Source of the DNA: Tetrahymena elliotti 4EA
Lineage: Eukaryota > Ciliophora > Oligohymenophorea > Hymenostomatida > Tetrahymenidae
NCBI GenBank assembly: GCA_000231825.2
Contig: JH720313.1
Location: 492,130-556,129, forward strand
Length of the DNA: 64,000 nucleotides
Direction: 5' to 3'
The notes beneath the pieces were generated by a model that saw only the letters and a program-made list of their open reading frames with translations, did no database searches and had not been told where the DNA came from. This document shows, one piece after another, positions 63,725 to 64,000 of the stretch. Each line of letters starts with the position of its first letter. Position 1 is the first letter of the stretch. The position numbers and the translations under genes are program-made.

Positions 63725-64000
63725 ATGGGTTGTGGTTTATCAAACGATAACAAAAAAACAAAGGATCCTTCTGAGAATAAAAAGAAAGATAATCCTGATG
63801 AGAATTTATATTCAAGATAGATGGCTGTTTATGGTGCAGAAACTTAAGGAAAGCTTATGAAAATGAAAGTTTTAATTTATGGTTTATAGGGAGTAAATAA
63901 ATAATTCAAAATGTATTAAGAAGAGTGTAAATAAAAATTACAATATTAAAATAGGTTGGTATTGAAGTTGCTAAAAACTTAGTATTAGCAGGTCCTAATT
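63725..64000 (+). CDS. Ubiquitin-activating enzyme E1-like, N-terminus, partial, with acylation-type start
   Basis: Exon 1 (63725-63892) and the start of exon 2 (63955 onward) join across a 62-bp intron in phase 0; the gene runs off the right edge. The protein begins MGCGLSNDNKK, then a Lys/Asp linker. It then enters the first E1 adenylation repeat: LYSRQMAVYGAETQGKLMKM, followed by VLIYGLQGVGIEVAKNLVLAG. This matches E1 enzymes, with YSRQ, the Rossmann glycine loop G-x-x-G and the IAKN-like segment. E1 enzymes adenylate ubiquitin or a related modifier and pass it to an E2. The MGCxxS start is a textbook N-myristoylation plus palmitoylation signal, which standard E1 enzymes lack. Which modifier it activates cannot be told from this part. 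Confidence 0.8.

Noticed and set aside
1..64000. tRNA, rRNA, CRISPR or transposase genes
   Set aside because: No cloverleaf-like G+C-rich block with a T-loop consensus, no regularly spaced repeats and no DDE or reverse-transcriptase motif was seen while reading either strand; a tRNAscan or Infernal run would be decisive.

Overview
The window reads as nuclear DNA of a ciliate close to Tetrahymena. It is extremely A+T-rich. Long, protein-like reading frames appear only when TAA and TAG are read as glutamine and TGA as the sole stop. Most genes carry short introns of about 50-100 bp with GTAA-type 5' ends and TAG or AAG 3' ends. Read with the standard code the window looks almost empty; read with the ciliate code it holds about 18 protein genes and one pseudogene. 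No tRNA, rRNA, CRISPR array, telomeric repeat or transposase was recognised. A 100-N assembly gap lies at 23237-23336.

Layout. 1-3.2 kb (minus): the middle of a large protein resembling the IP3-receptor/ryanodine-receptor family, running off the left edge. 4.5-10.1 kb (plus): a seven-exon, 1717-residue multi-span membrane protein with a very long polar tail. 11.3-14.0 kb (plus): an intronless kinesin-like protein whose motor domain has lost its nucleotide-binding loop. 15.1-15.5 kb (minus): thioredoxin. 17.0-18.4 kb (plus): a Gln/Asn-rich unknown. 19.4-22.5 kb (minus): a long charged unknown. 23.8-25.4 kb (plus): cytochrome P450. 26.4-32.6 kb (minus): three genes, namely a B-box-like zinc-finger/coiled-coil protein, a Lys-rich unknown and a helical-repeat (TPR-like) protein.

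33.8-38.2 kb (minus): a plasma-membrane-type Ca2+-ATPase. 40.1-42.2 kb (minus): an SPKK-rich, possibly chromatin-binding protein. 43.2-43.5 kb (plus): a small secreted or anchored Cys-rich protein. 44.2-46.0 kb (minus): a seven-transmembrane protein with a Cys-rich tail. 46.6-48.2 kb (plus): a Gln/Asn-rich unknown. 49.2-51.3 kb (plus): a multi-PHD-finger protein. 51.7-53.6 kb (minus): a coiled-coil protein. 54.6-58.6 kb (minus): a broken copy followed by an intact copy of a GDA1/CD39-type apyrase. 58.6-63.7 kb: a gene-poor stretch with old duplications. 63.7 kb to the right edge (plus): the start of a ubiquitin-activating E1-like enzyme with an acylation-type N-terminus.

The genes do not form operons; each appears to be its own transcription unit with A+T-rich spacers. 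A loose theme is Ca2+ handling (the release-channel-like protein and the Ca2+-ATPase) and the cell surface (7TM protein, apyrase, multi-span protein), but nothing in the sequence shows that they work together. Gene models were read by eye from exon frames and splice consensus. Internal stops, intron phases and family motifs are solid for most genes; several 5' ends are uncertain and are flagged.
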